DNA of 64,000 nt from the NCBI RefSeq assembly GCF_007570835.1, contig NZ_SUNC01000005.1, positions 154,695-218,694 of the forward strand, in the 5' to 3' direction. Position 1 is the first letter of the stretch. Each line of letters starts with the position of its first letter. The stretch comes from Croceicoccus sediminis (GTDB taxonomy: Bacteria; Pseudomonadota; Alphaproteobacteria; Sphingomonadales; Sphingomonadaceae). Under the pieces are notes generated by a model. The model ran no database searches. It was not told the DNA's origin and saw only the letters and a program-made list of their open reading frames with translations. The translations under genes and the position numbers were made by a program. This document shows, piece by piece, positions 36,857-45,867 of the stretch.

Positions 36857-37606
36857 TCAGCTCTCGAGCGCCTCGCAAGCCCGCACGAGGGCGACCCGCG
36901 CCTGTTCGAGCAGGGCGTCGTTATAGCGGATGGTTGGCACCGCGACGCCGAACGCACCGATCTGCCCGTTGGGCAAGCGCACCCCGCGCCCTATCGAACA
37001 AATGCCGGGCGTGCTTTCCTCTATCGCAAGGGTAAAGCCCCTCTCCTGCGAGAGCGCGATATCGCGGGCCAGCGCATCGGCATCTACGATCGTCTTGTCG
37101 GTCACCTGTTCGCGCTCGCCCTCGGTCTCTGCCAGGTAGGCCGCGATTTCGCGCTCTCCCAGCAAGCAGAGGATCGCCTTGCCGCCCGCCAGCGTGTGCA
37201 GCGGCTTGCGTTCTCCCGGATCTATCGCATAGCGCAGCGCCTGCGCGCTGGCGACGGTCGACACGATGCGCGCCTCCCACCCATCAAGCACCATGAACGA
37301 GGTCGTCTCGTCGATCTGCGCGGTGATCGCGCGCACGATCGGGGCGACGCGATCCTCGATCGACAGGCGCGCATTGGGCGTGCGCAGGCGCTCAAGGCTG
37401 GGGCCGGGGAAATAGCGTCTGCCGTCGCGTTGCAAGTAACCCCGCTCGCTCAACGTGGCGAGCAGGTAGGACAAGCTGGAAACCGGGATGCCAAGGCCGC
37501 TGGCAATATCCTTTGCCGCCGCGCCATGGCCGAACGCCACGACGAATTCGATCACGTCCAGCGTGCGCAGTGCGGATTTGACCGGGTTTGGCGACGTGCT
37601 TGCCAT
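36857..37606 (-). CDS. IclR-family transcriptional regulator
   Basis: 249 residues from MASTSPNPVKSALRTLDVIEFV; an upstream in-frame start overlaps the previous gene. The N-terminal winged helix (AAAKDIASGLGIPVSSLSYLLATLSERGYLQRDG) and IclR effector domain (PLHTLAGGKAILCLL, STPGICSIGRGVRLPNGQIGAFGVAVP) are clear. It is last in metF-purU-folD-folB-metE-like-snoaL-iclR, 4 bases after the SnoaL gene, so it is probably co-expressed with the one-carbon genes. The effector is unknown; IclR relatives often sense aromatic acids. Confidence 0.88.
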   Translation of the reverse strand: MASTSPNPVKSALRTLDVIEFVVAFGHGAAAKDIASGLGIPVSSLSYLLATLSERGYLQRDGRRYFPGPSLERLRTPNARLSIEDRVAPIVRAITAQIDETTSFMVLDGWEARIVSTVASAQALRYAIDPGERKPLHTLAGGKAILCLLGEREIAAYLAETEGEREQVTDKTIVDADALARDIALSQERGFTLAIEESTPGICSIGRGVRLPNGQIGAFGVAVPTIRYNDALLEQARVALVRACEALES

Positions 37607-37610
37607 CTGG

Positions 37611-38000
37611 TCAGAAGCTAAGCGAACCCCGCCGCCGTGCAAAGAGCCAGCGCCCGTCCATCAACACGAAGTCGTCGTGGAACGAGCCCAGCTTGGGCGG
37701 CGCATCGGGGGTGAACAGGGCCATCGCGCTCACGCCTTTCGCCTCTGTCGGCGAAAGCGCGTCGATCACGACGTTGCTGCAGATATGCCGCGTCTTGCGG
37801 GCCGGGCGCGCCTTGAACGCGGCCGCAATCGCCTCGCGCCCGACGATGGGTTCGTCCGGCGCGGTCGGGCGGGTCATCGAACCGTCGGGCGCGTAAAGCG
37901 AGGCGACATCGTCCCAGCGCGCCTCGTCATTGAGGTTGGCATAGAGCGCGACCAGCCTGGCACAGGCATGTTCGATCGCGATGCGTTCAGCCTCAGTCAC
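37611..38000 (-). CDS. SnoaL/NTF2-like protein, unknown function
   Basis: 129 residues from a GTG that overlaps the upstream stop as GTGA. The pattern is an NTF2-like alpha+beta barrel: IEHACARLVALYANLNDEARWDDVASLYAPDG, IVGREAIAAAFKARP and GSFHDDFVLMDGRWLFARR. This fold hosts isomerases, hydratases and ring-hydroxylating dioxygenase small subunits; no decisive catalytic set is visible. Sandwiched between the MetE-like and IclR genes. Confidence 0.75.
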   Translation of the reverse strand: MTEAERIAIEHACARLVALYANLNDEARWDDVASLYAPDGSMTRPTAPDEPIVGREAIAAAFKARPARKTRHICSNVVIDALSPTEAKGVSAMALFTPDAPPKLGSFHDDFVLMDGRWLFARRRGSLSF

Positions 38001-39127
38001 AGACGGTCGCCCGCAATGTCGGCACCCTGGCGCAGGGCCTTCAGCTTCTTTTCGGTCACCAGCGGATCGATCTTGCCGTATCCGGCGAACGTGCCGAAGC
38101 CGCAATCGGTGCTGGCAACGACGCGGTCGGCCCCGACGATGCCCGCGAACCTTTCGATCCGCTGGGCGATGAGTTCGGGATGCTCGACATAGTTTGAACA
38201 GGTGTCGATCACGCCGGGGGCCAGCACCTTGTCATCGGGGATCGAGGCGTCGCGCCAGACCGTCCATTCGTGTTCATGGCGCGGGTTCGCCGCCTCGAAC
38301 AGGACGGTGGCGGGACGGGCCTTCAGCACCGTGCCGATGATCTTTTGCAGCGCGATGTCGTGATCGTGCGGCCCTTCGTAATTGCCCCAGCAGACGTGCA
38401 TGCGCATCTTTTCGGGCGGGATATTCGCGGTGGCCGCGTTCAGCGCCTCGACATTCGCTTCGGCCACCTTGACGAACTCGGCCTCGCTCATGTCCTGATA
38501 GCCGGTGTGCCGGCTCATCGCGAGGTCGGGGCAGTCAAGCTGCAGCAGGAAGCCCGCATCGACGATCGTCTCGTATTCCTCACGCATGGCATCGACCAGC
38601 GCGGCGAGATAGGTTTCGTGATCGGGATAGTGGCGGTTCACCTGGAACGCGGTGATAAGGCCCGGCGACGCTGCATTGAGGAAAGCCTCGGCCCCATCGC
38701 CGTTCTTGTCCAGCGCGGAGCGGAAGCGGCGGATATCGTCGTGCAGCGGCTGCAGCGTCACCAGTTCCACCGGACCGATGCACGATGCGCGGACGAATTC
38801 CTGGCTGCCCATGATCGCCGAAAGCTTCTTCGCAAGGCCGGGCACTTCGGCCAGGTCGGCGGCAGGCTTGCGGTCGGTATGTCCGCCAAAGCCGGAGAGG
38901 CGCTCGATCATGTAGGTCGAATAGCCGACCTTGCCGAGCTCGCCGTCGCTCATCACGTCGACGCCGCAACGCTTCTGAAGGGCCACGACCTCTTCCACCG
39001 CCTTGCCGACGACGCGGTCGAATTCCTCTGCGTCGTAGGGCTTGCCCGCATCGCGGGCCAGGAGCAGCGGGGTCAGTTCCTCGCCGCGCGGCATCGATCC
39101 GACGTGCGTGGTCTTGATATGGGTCAT
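37997..39127 (-). CDS. Core MetE-like (cobalamin-independent) methyltransferase
   Basis: 376 residues, equal to only the C-terminal catalytic barrel of MetE. The zinc set is intact: His244 and Cys246 in MRMHVCWGNYEG, Glu278 in TVLFEAANPRHEHE, Cys342 in STDCGFGTF. The opening is KTTHVGSMPRGEEL. Full MetE has a duplicated barrel and about 750 residues, so this is the short core form. In this operon it could take methyl groups from the folate pool or from a corrinoid or aromatic donor; the donor and acceptor are not readable. Overlaps folB by 4 bases. Confidence 0.82.
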   Translation of the reverse strand: MTHIKTTHVGSMPRGEELTPLLLARDAGKPYDAEEFDRVVGKAVEEVVALQKRCGVDVMSDGELGKVGYSTYMIERLSGFGGHTDRKPAADLAEVPGLAKKLSAIMGSQEFVRASCIGPVELVTLQPLHDDIRRFRSALDKNGDGAEAFLNAASPGLITAFQVNRHYPDHETYLAALVDAMREEYETIVDAGFLLQLDCPDLAMSRHTGYQDMSEAEFVKVAEANVEALNAATANIPPEKMRMHVCWGNYEGPHDHDIALQKIIGTVLKARPATVLFEAANPRHEHEWTVWRDASIPDDKVLAPGVIDTCSNYVEHPELIAQRIERFAGIVGADRVVASTDCGFGTFAGYGKIDPLVTEKKLKALRQGADIAGDRL

Positions 39128-39531
39128 GTCGAGGCCTCGCTCTCTCTTGTCATTTCCACCTCTACCCCGGCCATGCCGCGCGTGATCGCGAACGGCTTGT
39201 CGATGGCCACGCGGGCATGGATCACACCTGCCATGGCCAGACAGCGACGGCCCAGTTCCTGCGCGAAAGTTTCGATCAGGGGAATATGGACAAGTGCCAG
39301 TTCCTCGGCCGCAGAGGCGATGCGGCGATAATCGACGGTGTCGCCGATGCCGTCGATGGGCGCACCGTCCAGTTCGAGCTCGACCGTGATGACCAATGGC
39401 TGGCGGCGGCCGATCTCGTCGGGGTTGATGCCGATATCGGCCAGAAGCGGCAGGTCCTTCACCCGCACGCGGGTCCGGCAGGAAACTTTCGCGGCAGCCT
39501 GGCCGGGTTCGGGGCGCATCGTATCAAGCAT
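39124..39531 (-). CDS. folB: Dihydroneopterin aldolase family protein (FolB)
   Basis: 135 residues with the tunnelling-fold pattern VRVKDLPLLADIGINPDEIGRRQPLVITVELELD, VDYRRIASAAEELA, PLIETFAQELGRRCLA and VAIDKPFAITRGMAGVEVEMTR, where the Lys in DKPFA corresponds to the catalytic lysine. FolB makes the pterin aldehyde precursor of folate. The ATG overlaps the folD stop by 8 bases; a second Met four codons on is possible. Its position in a folate C1 operon suggests supply of tetrahydrofolate for O-demethylation. Confidence 0.82.
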   Translation of the reverse strand: MLDTMRPEPGQAAAKVSCRTRVRVKDLPLLADIGINPDEIGRRQPLVITVELELDGAPIDGIGDTVDYRRIASAAEELALVHIPLIETFAQELGRRCLAMAGVIHARVAIDKPFAITRGMAGVEVEMTRESEAST

Positions 39532-40411
39532 CGCGCGCGATCCGGGCGGCCCGCACGGTGTTGGACAGAAGGCAGGCGATCGTCATCGGCCCCACCCCGC
39601 CCGGCACCGGCGTGACGGCGGCGGCATGGGACAATTCGTGCGTCGCACAGTCGCCAAGAAGGCGCGTCGTGCCATCGGCATCGGTCACGCGGGTGATCCC
39701 CACGTCGATCACCACGGCCCCCGGCTTTACCCAGTATCCGCGCACCAGATGCGGTGCCCCCGCGGCAGCGACGATCACATCGGCCTGGCGCGCGATATCG
39801 GGCAGGTTGCGCGTTTCGATATGCGTGACGGTAACCGTCGCTTCCCGCTCCAGCAGGAGCATCGAGACCGGCTTGCCCACGATGTTCGATTTGCCGATCA
39901 CCACGACGTTGAGACCGCGATAATCGCTGATCACGGTATCGAGCAGCATCATGATGCCCAGCGGCGTACACGGCACCAGCCCGCCCGTGCCCGATGACAA
40001 GCGCCCAACATTCACGGGGTGGAACCCGTCGACGTCCTTGGCCGGGCTGATCCGGTCCAGCACCAGCGACGCGTCGATCCCGCGCGGCAGGGGCAGCTGG
40101 ATCAGGATGCCGTCGATGGCGTCATCGGCGTTCATCTCGTCGATCAGAGCGAGCAGAGTGCCCTCGTCCGTATCGGCGGGCAGGCGTTTTTCGATAGAGC
40201 GGATACCGGCCTTGCGGCACTGCGCGATCTTGCGCCCGACATAGACCTCGCTCGCCGGATCGTTGCCGACGAGGACGACAGCAAGGCCCGGTGCCGTGCC
40301 ATGGGCGGCGACGATGGCCTCCACCTCGGCGCGGGTCGTTTCCAGCAGCCGGGCGGCAATCGCCTTGCCGTCGATCAGCGTGACCGCCTGGGTTTCGGGT
40401 GCCGTCGCCAT
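39524..40411 (-). CDS. folD: Methylenetetrahydrofolate dehydrogenase/cyclohydrolase
   Basis: Bifunctional enzyme oxidising 5,10-methylene-THF to methenyl-THF and hydrolysing it to 10-formyl-THF. 295 residues from MATAPETQAVTLIDGKAIAAR. Motifs are SEVYVGRKIAQCRKAGI (catalytic Lys), GILIQLPLPRGID, SPAKDVDGFHPVNVGRL, the NADP loop VVIGKSNIVGKPVSMLL and the signature PVPGGVGPMTIACLLSNT. It follows purU by 7 bases. Confidence 0.95.
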   Translation of the reverse strand: MATAPETQAVTLIDGKAIAARLLETTRAEVEAIVAAHGTAPGLAVVLVGNDPASEVYVGRKIAQCRKAGIRSIEKRLPADTDEGTLLALIDEMNADDAIDGILIQLPLPRGIDASLVLDRISPAKDVDGFHPVNVGRLSSGTGGLVPCTPLGIMMLLDTVISDYRGLNVVVIGKSNIVGKPVSMLLLEREATVTVTHIETRNLPDIARQADVIVAAAGAPHLVRGYWVKPGAVVIDVGITRVTDADGTTRLLGDCATHELSHAAAVTPVPGGVGPMTIACLLSNTVRAARIARDA

Positions 40412-40418
40412 GATCGCG

Positions 40419-41264
40419 CTATGCCTTGAAGACGACCGTGCGCGCACCGTTCAGGAAGACGCGGCCGTCGAGATGGTGGCGCACCGCGGTCGCCAGCACG
40501 CGGCGTTCGATATCGCGGCCCTTGCGAACCAGGTCGTCGGGCGTGTCGGCATGGCTGATCGCCTCCACGTCCTGATGGATGATCGGCCCTTCGTCGAGAT
40601 CGGCGGTCACGTAGTGCGCCGTCGCGCCGATCATCTTCACCCCGCGTTCGTGCGCCTGGTGATAGGGCTTCGCGCCCTTGAAACCGGGCAGGAACGAGTG
40701 GTGGATATTGATGCACCGGCCCGACAGGAACCGGGCCATGTCGTCCGACAGGATTTGCATGTAACGGGCCAGCACCACCAGTTCGGCGCCGGTTTCGTCG
40801 ACGATCTGCTTGATCTGCGCTTCCTGCTGGGGCTTCGTGTCTTTCGTGATCGGCAGGTGGTGATAGCGCACGTCGCCAACCATCGAGATTTTCAGCGCGC
40901 TTTGCGGGTGGTTCGACACGATGCCGACCACGTCCATGTCCAGTTCGCCGATGCGGTTGCGGTAAAGCAGGTCGCCAAGGCAGTGGTCGAACTTGCTGAC
41001 CATCAGCAGCACCTTGCGCGGGCGATCCTTGCGGCGCAGTTCCCACTGCGCATCGGCCGCGACAGGCTGACGGGCAAAGGCGTCGCGCACCTGGGTATCG
41101 TCCTCGGCCTCGAACTCCACGCGCATGAAGAAGCGGTCGTTGTCCTGATCGTTGTACTGCTGCGCATCGACGATGTTGCAGCCCTGCGCGGCGAGGAATC
41201 CGGCGACATCGGACACGAGACCGCGGCGGTCGTCGCATTGCAGGGTAAGGATACACAGGCTCAC
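40419..41264 (-). CDS. purU: Formyltetrahydrofolate deformylase, GTG start
   Basis: Hydrolyses 10-formyl-THF to formate and THF. 281 residues: N-terminal ACT domain ([24 protein letters not shown]), then a formyltransferase-like catalytic domain with [20 protein letters not shown] and the catalytic Asp in [14 protein letters not shown]. The start is a GTG 8 bases after AGGAGA; the intervening ATG is out of frame. The enzyme would close the folate cycle by releasing formate and free THF for LigM. Confidence 0.93.
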   Translation of the reverse strand: MSLCILTLQCDDRRGLVSDVAGFLAAQGCNIVDAQQYNDQDNDRFFMRVEFEAEDDTQVRDAFARQPVAADAQWELRRKDRPRKVLLMVSKFDHCLGDLLYRNRIGELDMDVVGIVSNHPQSALKISMVGDVRYHHLPITKDTKPQQEAQIKQIVDETGAELVVLARYMQILSDDMARFLSGRCINIHHSFLPGFKGAKPYHQAHERGVKMIGATAHYVTADLDEGPIIHQDVEAISHADTPDDLVRKGRDIERRVLATAVRHHLDGRVFLNGARTVVFKA

Positions 41265-41308
41265 GAGGTCATTCTCCTGACTTGTTCTTGTCTTTCGTGC
41301 CGATCCGA

Positions 41309-42178
41309 TCAGTGGGCAGCGGCGTATTCGTTTATCCAGGCAACGGTCTTGGGCACGCCGCCAAAGGGGTAGAAATGCAGGCGGACCGGGCCATGCTCCG
41401 GCGTGAGCCCGTTGGCAATGGCATCGACCAGCTTGTCCGGCCCGGCAGTGCCGATCAGCTTGCCGATGGAAATGCCGTACTTGGACAGAACCGACGCCGA
41501 TGCCCCTACCCCGCAGCGCGCGGCAAAGCGCATGAGCGTCTTTATCCCTGCCGGGCCGGGCACGCCAAGCCTGACCGGATCGGAAATGCCGCGGCGGCGC
41601 AGTTCCAGCAGCCAGTCCAGCACGCGCTCTGCATCGAAGGCGAACTGCGTGACGATAAGCGGGGCCATGCCGCGCGCCTCGATCATCGCGCACTTGTCCT
41701 TCAGCACCTGCCAGCACTGTGCCTCGGTCATGTTCGGATGGCCTTCGGGATGCCCGCCGATGCCGATGGCCTTAATGCCCGCGCGCTCGAACGCGCCGCT
41801 GGCGATGAGGGAGGAACTGTCGTCGAACGGCCCTTCGGCTTCGGACGGATCGCCCGCGATCACGAAGCAACGCTTGACGCCCGCCTGTTCGACAACGGCG
41901 TTCAGATAGTCCTCGAATTCCTGCACCGACGCGATCCGGCGGGCGGAGAAGTGCGGCATCGGCTCAAAGCCGAGTTCGCGCACGGCCTTGGTCGCGGCGA
42001 TCCGGGCGGCGAAATCCTCACCGGGAAGAAACGTGATCGCGACGGGATGGTCGCCGGGAATGCCGGGTGCGGCTTCGCGCAGGGATTCGACGTCCTTGGC
42101 CGTGATCTCGATCGAAAAGCCGTCCGTCATCACTTCGGCAGGGCGGCTCCAGTTCGGGTGAATCTCCGGCTTCGACAT
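41309..42178 (-). CDS. metF: Methylenetetrahydrofolate reductase
   Basis: FAD enzyme interconverting 5-methyl-THF and 5,10-methylene-THF. 289 residues from [20 protein letters not shown] with GGAGAGAG before the ATG. Family segments are FSIEITAKD (catalytic Glu), [64 protein letters not shown] and the C-terminal [17 protein letters not shown]. In the SYK-6 lignin pathway a MetF handles the 5-methyl-THF made by LigM; the same role is likely here. Confidence 0.93.
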   Translation of the reverse strand: MSKPEIHPNWSRPAEVMTDGFSIEITAKDVESLREAAPGIPGDHPVAITFLPGEDFAARIAATKAVRELGFEPMPHFSARRIASVQEFEDYLNAVVEQAGVKRCFVIAGDPSEAEGPFDDSSSLIASGAFERAGIKAIGIGGHPEGHPNMTEAQCWQVLKDKCAMIEARGMAPLIVTQFAFDAERVLDWLLELRRRGISDPVRLGVPGPAGIKTLMRFAARCGVGASASVLSKYGISIGKLIGTAGPDKLVDAIANGLTPEHGPVRLHFYPFGGVPKTVAWINEYAAAH

Positions 42179-42271
42179 TCGCTCTCTCCATGGCCGCCCG
42201 TCGGGCTGGCGTCGGCGGCCTGCGCCCGATCGCGCGGCCCCTGGTGATTTTTCCTCTAGCGGATCGAGTCT

Positions 42272-42306
42272 ACTTCGTATAGATGAAATATTCATGGATA
42301 CGAAGT
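42272..42306. promoter_or_regulatory. Nested palindrome in the metF / hydrolase-ligM divergent promoter
   Basis: Outer arms ACTTCGTAT and ATACGAAGT are perfect 9-base inverted repeats 17 bases apart; inside is ATGAA-ATA-TTCAT. The element overlaps the ATG (42294) of the alpha/beta hydrolase, so a bound protein would block that gene directly and could also affect metF. A DNA-binding site is more likely than a structural RNA; the regulator is unknown (the IclR at the operon end is a candidate). Confidence 0.55.
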
Positions 42307-43007
42307 TTATTGCCCTCGCACCCGTTGCGATCCTGCCCGGCCTGATGTGCGATTCGCGCATGTTCGCCGGGCAGATCGCTGTCGGTGCGCAGGTGGTGGA
42401 CGGGTTCTACGGCGGCGCACGGCGCATGGCCGACATGGCCGACTATGCACTGGCGCGACTGCCCGAACGGTTCATGCTGGTCGGCCATTCGATGGGCGCG
42501 CGCGTGGCACTGGAAATCCTGCGGATGGCACCAGACCGCGTGATGGGCATTGCCCTGGCCGATACCGGCGTTCATCCGGTTCAGCCGGGCGAAGCGGACA
42601 AACGTCATGCCCTGCGCGACCTGGGCCACAGCGAGGGTATGGGCGCGCTGATCGATGCGTGGCTGCCACCGATGCTGGGCACGGAGGCCCGCAAGGACAG
42701 CGCGCTTTACGCGGACCTGCGCGCCATGTGCCTCGATGCCGGTATCGAAACTTACGAAGCTCAGATCGAGGCGCTGCTATCCCGCCCTTCGGTCGACGAC
42801 GTTCTGGCCGCAATGACCTGCCCTGCCCTTTCGGTAACGGGCGAGCAGGACGCCTGGTCGCCCCCTGCCCAGCACGAGGCGATCGCGGCCGCGATTCCCG
42901 ATTGCGTTCTGCGCATTGTACCCGGCGCAGGGCACATGCTTCCGGCGGAAAAGCCAAAAAAATTCAACGCTGTGCTGCAAGAGTGGCTGGCGGTGACGAA
43001 CACCTGA
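42294..43007 (+). CDS. Alpha/beta hydrolase beside ligM, substrate unknown
   Basis: 237 residues. The nucleophile elbow is LVGHSMGAR (Ser66), with an Asp in SVTGEQDAWSPP and the catalytic His in VPGAGHMLPAEKP. The N-terminus is PVAILPGLMCDSRMFAGQI. The gene starts inside the palindrome shared with metF and precedes ligM by 35 bases, so the two are likely co-transcribed. An esterase that frees methoxylated aromatic acids, or a hydrolase of a ring-cleavage product, would fit; neither can be read from sequence. Confidence 0.82.
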   Translation: MDTKFIALAPVAILPGLMCDSRMFAGQIAVGAQVVDGFYGGARRMADMADYALARLPERFMLVGHSMGARVALEILRMAPDRVMGIALADTGVHPVQPGEADKRHALRDLGHSEGMGALIDAWLPPMLGTEARKDSALYADLRAMCLDAGIETYEAQIEALLSRPSVDDVLAAMTCPALSVTGEQDAWSPPAQHEAIAAAIPDCVLRIVPGAGHMLPAEKPKKFNAVLQEWLAVTNT

Positions 43008-43042
43008 GTTTGAAATTTTCGTTTTCCCTAGGAGAGGTTTGA

Positions 43043-44440
43043 ATGACTGATCAATCGCTTGAACAGAAGCTGGCCGAGGCTGGCAACACGGTCGAATTCC
43101 TGCGCAACCAGCAGGTTGGCCCCAACGTCTATCCCGGCGTCCCCGGCGAATTTTCCAACTGGCGCGACGAACAGCGCGCATGGGCCGAAACCGCCGTGCT
43201 CTTCAACCAGTCGTACCACATGGTCGACCTGCTGGTGACCGGTCCCGACGCGTTCGAGATGCTGGCCTATCTTGCCCCCAACAGCTTCAAGAACTTCAAG
43301 CCCAACCAGGCCAAGCAGTTCGCCCCCGTCACCCCCGAAGGCTATGTCATCGGCGACGTGATCCTGTTCTACCTTGAAGAGAACAAGTTCGAACTGGTCG
43401 GTCGTGCGCCCTCGATCGAATGGGTCGAATACCACGCCGCCACCGGCAAGTGGGACGTCCAGGTCGAACGTGACGAACGCACCGCCGCCCGTCCCGAAGC
43501 GGAAAAGGGCTATCGCCGCAACTATCGCTTCCAGCTTCAGGGCCCCAACGCCATGAAGATCCTGGAAAAGGCGATGGGCCAGACCCCGCCTGACCTGAAG
43601 TTCTTCCGCATGGCCCCGATCATGATCAACGGCGTCGAAGTGCGCGCCCTGCGCCACGGCATGGCCGGTCAGCCGGGCTACGAACTGTTCGGCCCCTGGA
43701 AGGACTACGACGCGGTCCACTCGGCCTTGGTCGAGGCCGGCAAGGACGATGGCCTCACGCTGGTCGGCGGCCGCACTTATTCGTCGAACACGCTGGAATC
43801 GGGCTGGATCCCCTCGCCCCTGCCCGCCGTCTACACCGGCGAAGGCACCAAGGGCTTCCGCGAATGGATGAAGGGCAAGTCCTACCCCGGCATGTGCTCG
43901 CTCGGCGGGTCGTTCGTGTCCGACAACATCGAGGACTACTACCTCACGCCGTGGGACCTGGGCTATGGCATCATGGTCAAGTTCGACCACGACTTCATCG
44001 GCCGCGAAGCGCTTGAGAAGCTGGACAAGCAGCCCAAGCGCCGCAAGGTGACGCTGGCTCTCGACAACGCGGACATCGTGCGCGTGATGAGCTCGATGCT
44101 GCAGACCGGCGACAAGGCGAAGTTCCTCGAATTCCCGAGCGCGGTCTATGCCATGCACCCCTATGACGCGGTGCTGAAGGACGGCAAGACCGTCGGTATC
44201 TCGACCTGGATCGGCTATACCGTGAACGCGGGCCGTTTCCTGGCGCTGGCCATTGTCGACGAGAGCGTGGCCGAGCCGGGCACCGAAGTGACCCTGCTGT
44301 GGGGCGAGCCCGATGGCGGCACGTCGAAGCCCACCGTCGAACCGCACGTCCAGACCGAGATCAAGGCGATCGTTTCCCCGACGCCCTATTCGGAAGTGGC
44401 GCGCGATAGCTATGCTGACGGCTGGCGCTCCAAGAGCTGA
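43043..44440 (+). CDS. ligM: THF-dependent aromatic O-demethylase (LigM type)
   Basis: 465 residues of the GcvT/DesA/LigM family. It aligns from end to end with my memory of SYK-6 LigM (471 residues): GNTVEMLRN-like GNTVEFLRN, EFSNWRDEQRAW, LRHGMAGQPGYE, SNTLESGWIPSPLPAVYTG, GGSFVSDNIEDYY, KFDHDFIGREALE and LLWGEPDGGTSKPTVEPH. LigM transfers the methyl group of vanillate or 3-O-methylgallate to THF, giving protocatechuate or gallate and 5-methyl-THF. AGGAGAGG precedes the ATG. A strong terminator follows before ligA. The exact aromatic substrate is inferred. Confidence 0.9.
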   Translation: MTDQSLEQKLAEAGNTVEFLRNQQVGPNVYPGVPGEFSNWRDEQRAWAETAVLFNQSYHMVDLLVTGPDAFEMLAYLAPNSFKNFKPNQAKQFAPVTPEGYVIGDVILFYLEENKFELVGRAPSIEWVEYHAATGKWDVQVERDERTAARPEAEKGYRRNYRFQLQGPNAMKILEKAMGQTPPDLKFFRMAPIMINGVEVRALRHGMAGQPGYELFGPWKDYDAVHSALVEAGKDDGLTLVGGRTYSSNTLESGWIPSPLPAVYTGEGTKGFREWMKGKSYPGMCSLGGSFVSDNIEDYYLTPWDLGYGIMVKFDHDFIGREALEKLDKQPKRRKVTLALDNADIVRVMSSMLQTGDKAKFLEFPSAVYAMHPYDAVLKDGKTVGISTWIGYTVNAGRFLALAIVDESVAEPGTEVTLLWGEPDGGTSKPTVEPHVQTEIKAIVSPTPYSEVARDSYADGWRSKS

Positions 44441-44455
44441 GCTCTGAACTGACCG

Positions 44456-44488
44456 AAAGGCGCGCGGCCCGGTGCCGCGCGCCTTTTG
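44456..44488 (+). terminator. Rho-independent terminator between ligM and ligA
   Basis: A 13-bp perfect stem (AAAGGCGCGCGGC paired with GCCGCGCGCCTTT), 5-base loop and TTTT. It begins 15 bases after the ligM stop, so ligAB must depend on read-through or its own promoter, although only 77 bases separate the genes. Confidence 0.88.
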
Positions 44489-44517
44489 CGTCTCTCAAAC
44501 CTGCGAAAGGAGCGGTC

Positions 44518-45785
<1,268 letters not shown>

Positions 45786-45808
45786 CACGTCGCCGATACG
45801 GTTTTATG

Positions 45809-45846
45809 AAGAGCGCCTTGCACGAACCCTCGTGCAAGGCGCTCTT
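45809..45846. terminator. Strong hairpin terminator between ligB and the convergent TonB receptor
   Basis: A 17-bp perfect stem (AAGAGCGCCTTGCACGA and its complement) with an ACCC loop, followed by TTTTC-like sequence in the ligB direction. It sits in the 82-base gap between two convergent genes and probably ends both transcripts, more efficiently for ligAB. Confidence 0.88.
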
Positions 45847-45867
45847 TTCATGTGGTCCGTTCGGCGG

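Noticed and set aside
37488..38192. Plus-strand open frame opposite the SnoaL and MetE-like genes
   Set aside because: Shadow frame with no motif; the minus-strand genes have coupled starts and stops and recognisable folds.
42272..42306. Similarity to a loxP recombination site
   Set aside because: The arms match loxP over about 10 bases, but the spacer is 17 instead of 8, the outer arm bases differ and no recombinase or phage genes are near. A regulator site is more likely.
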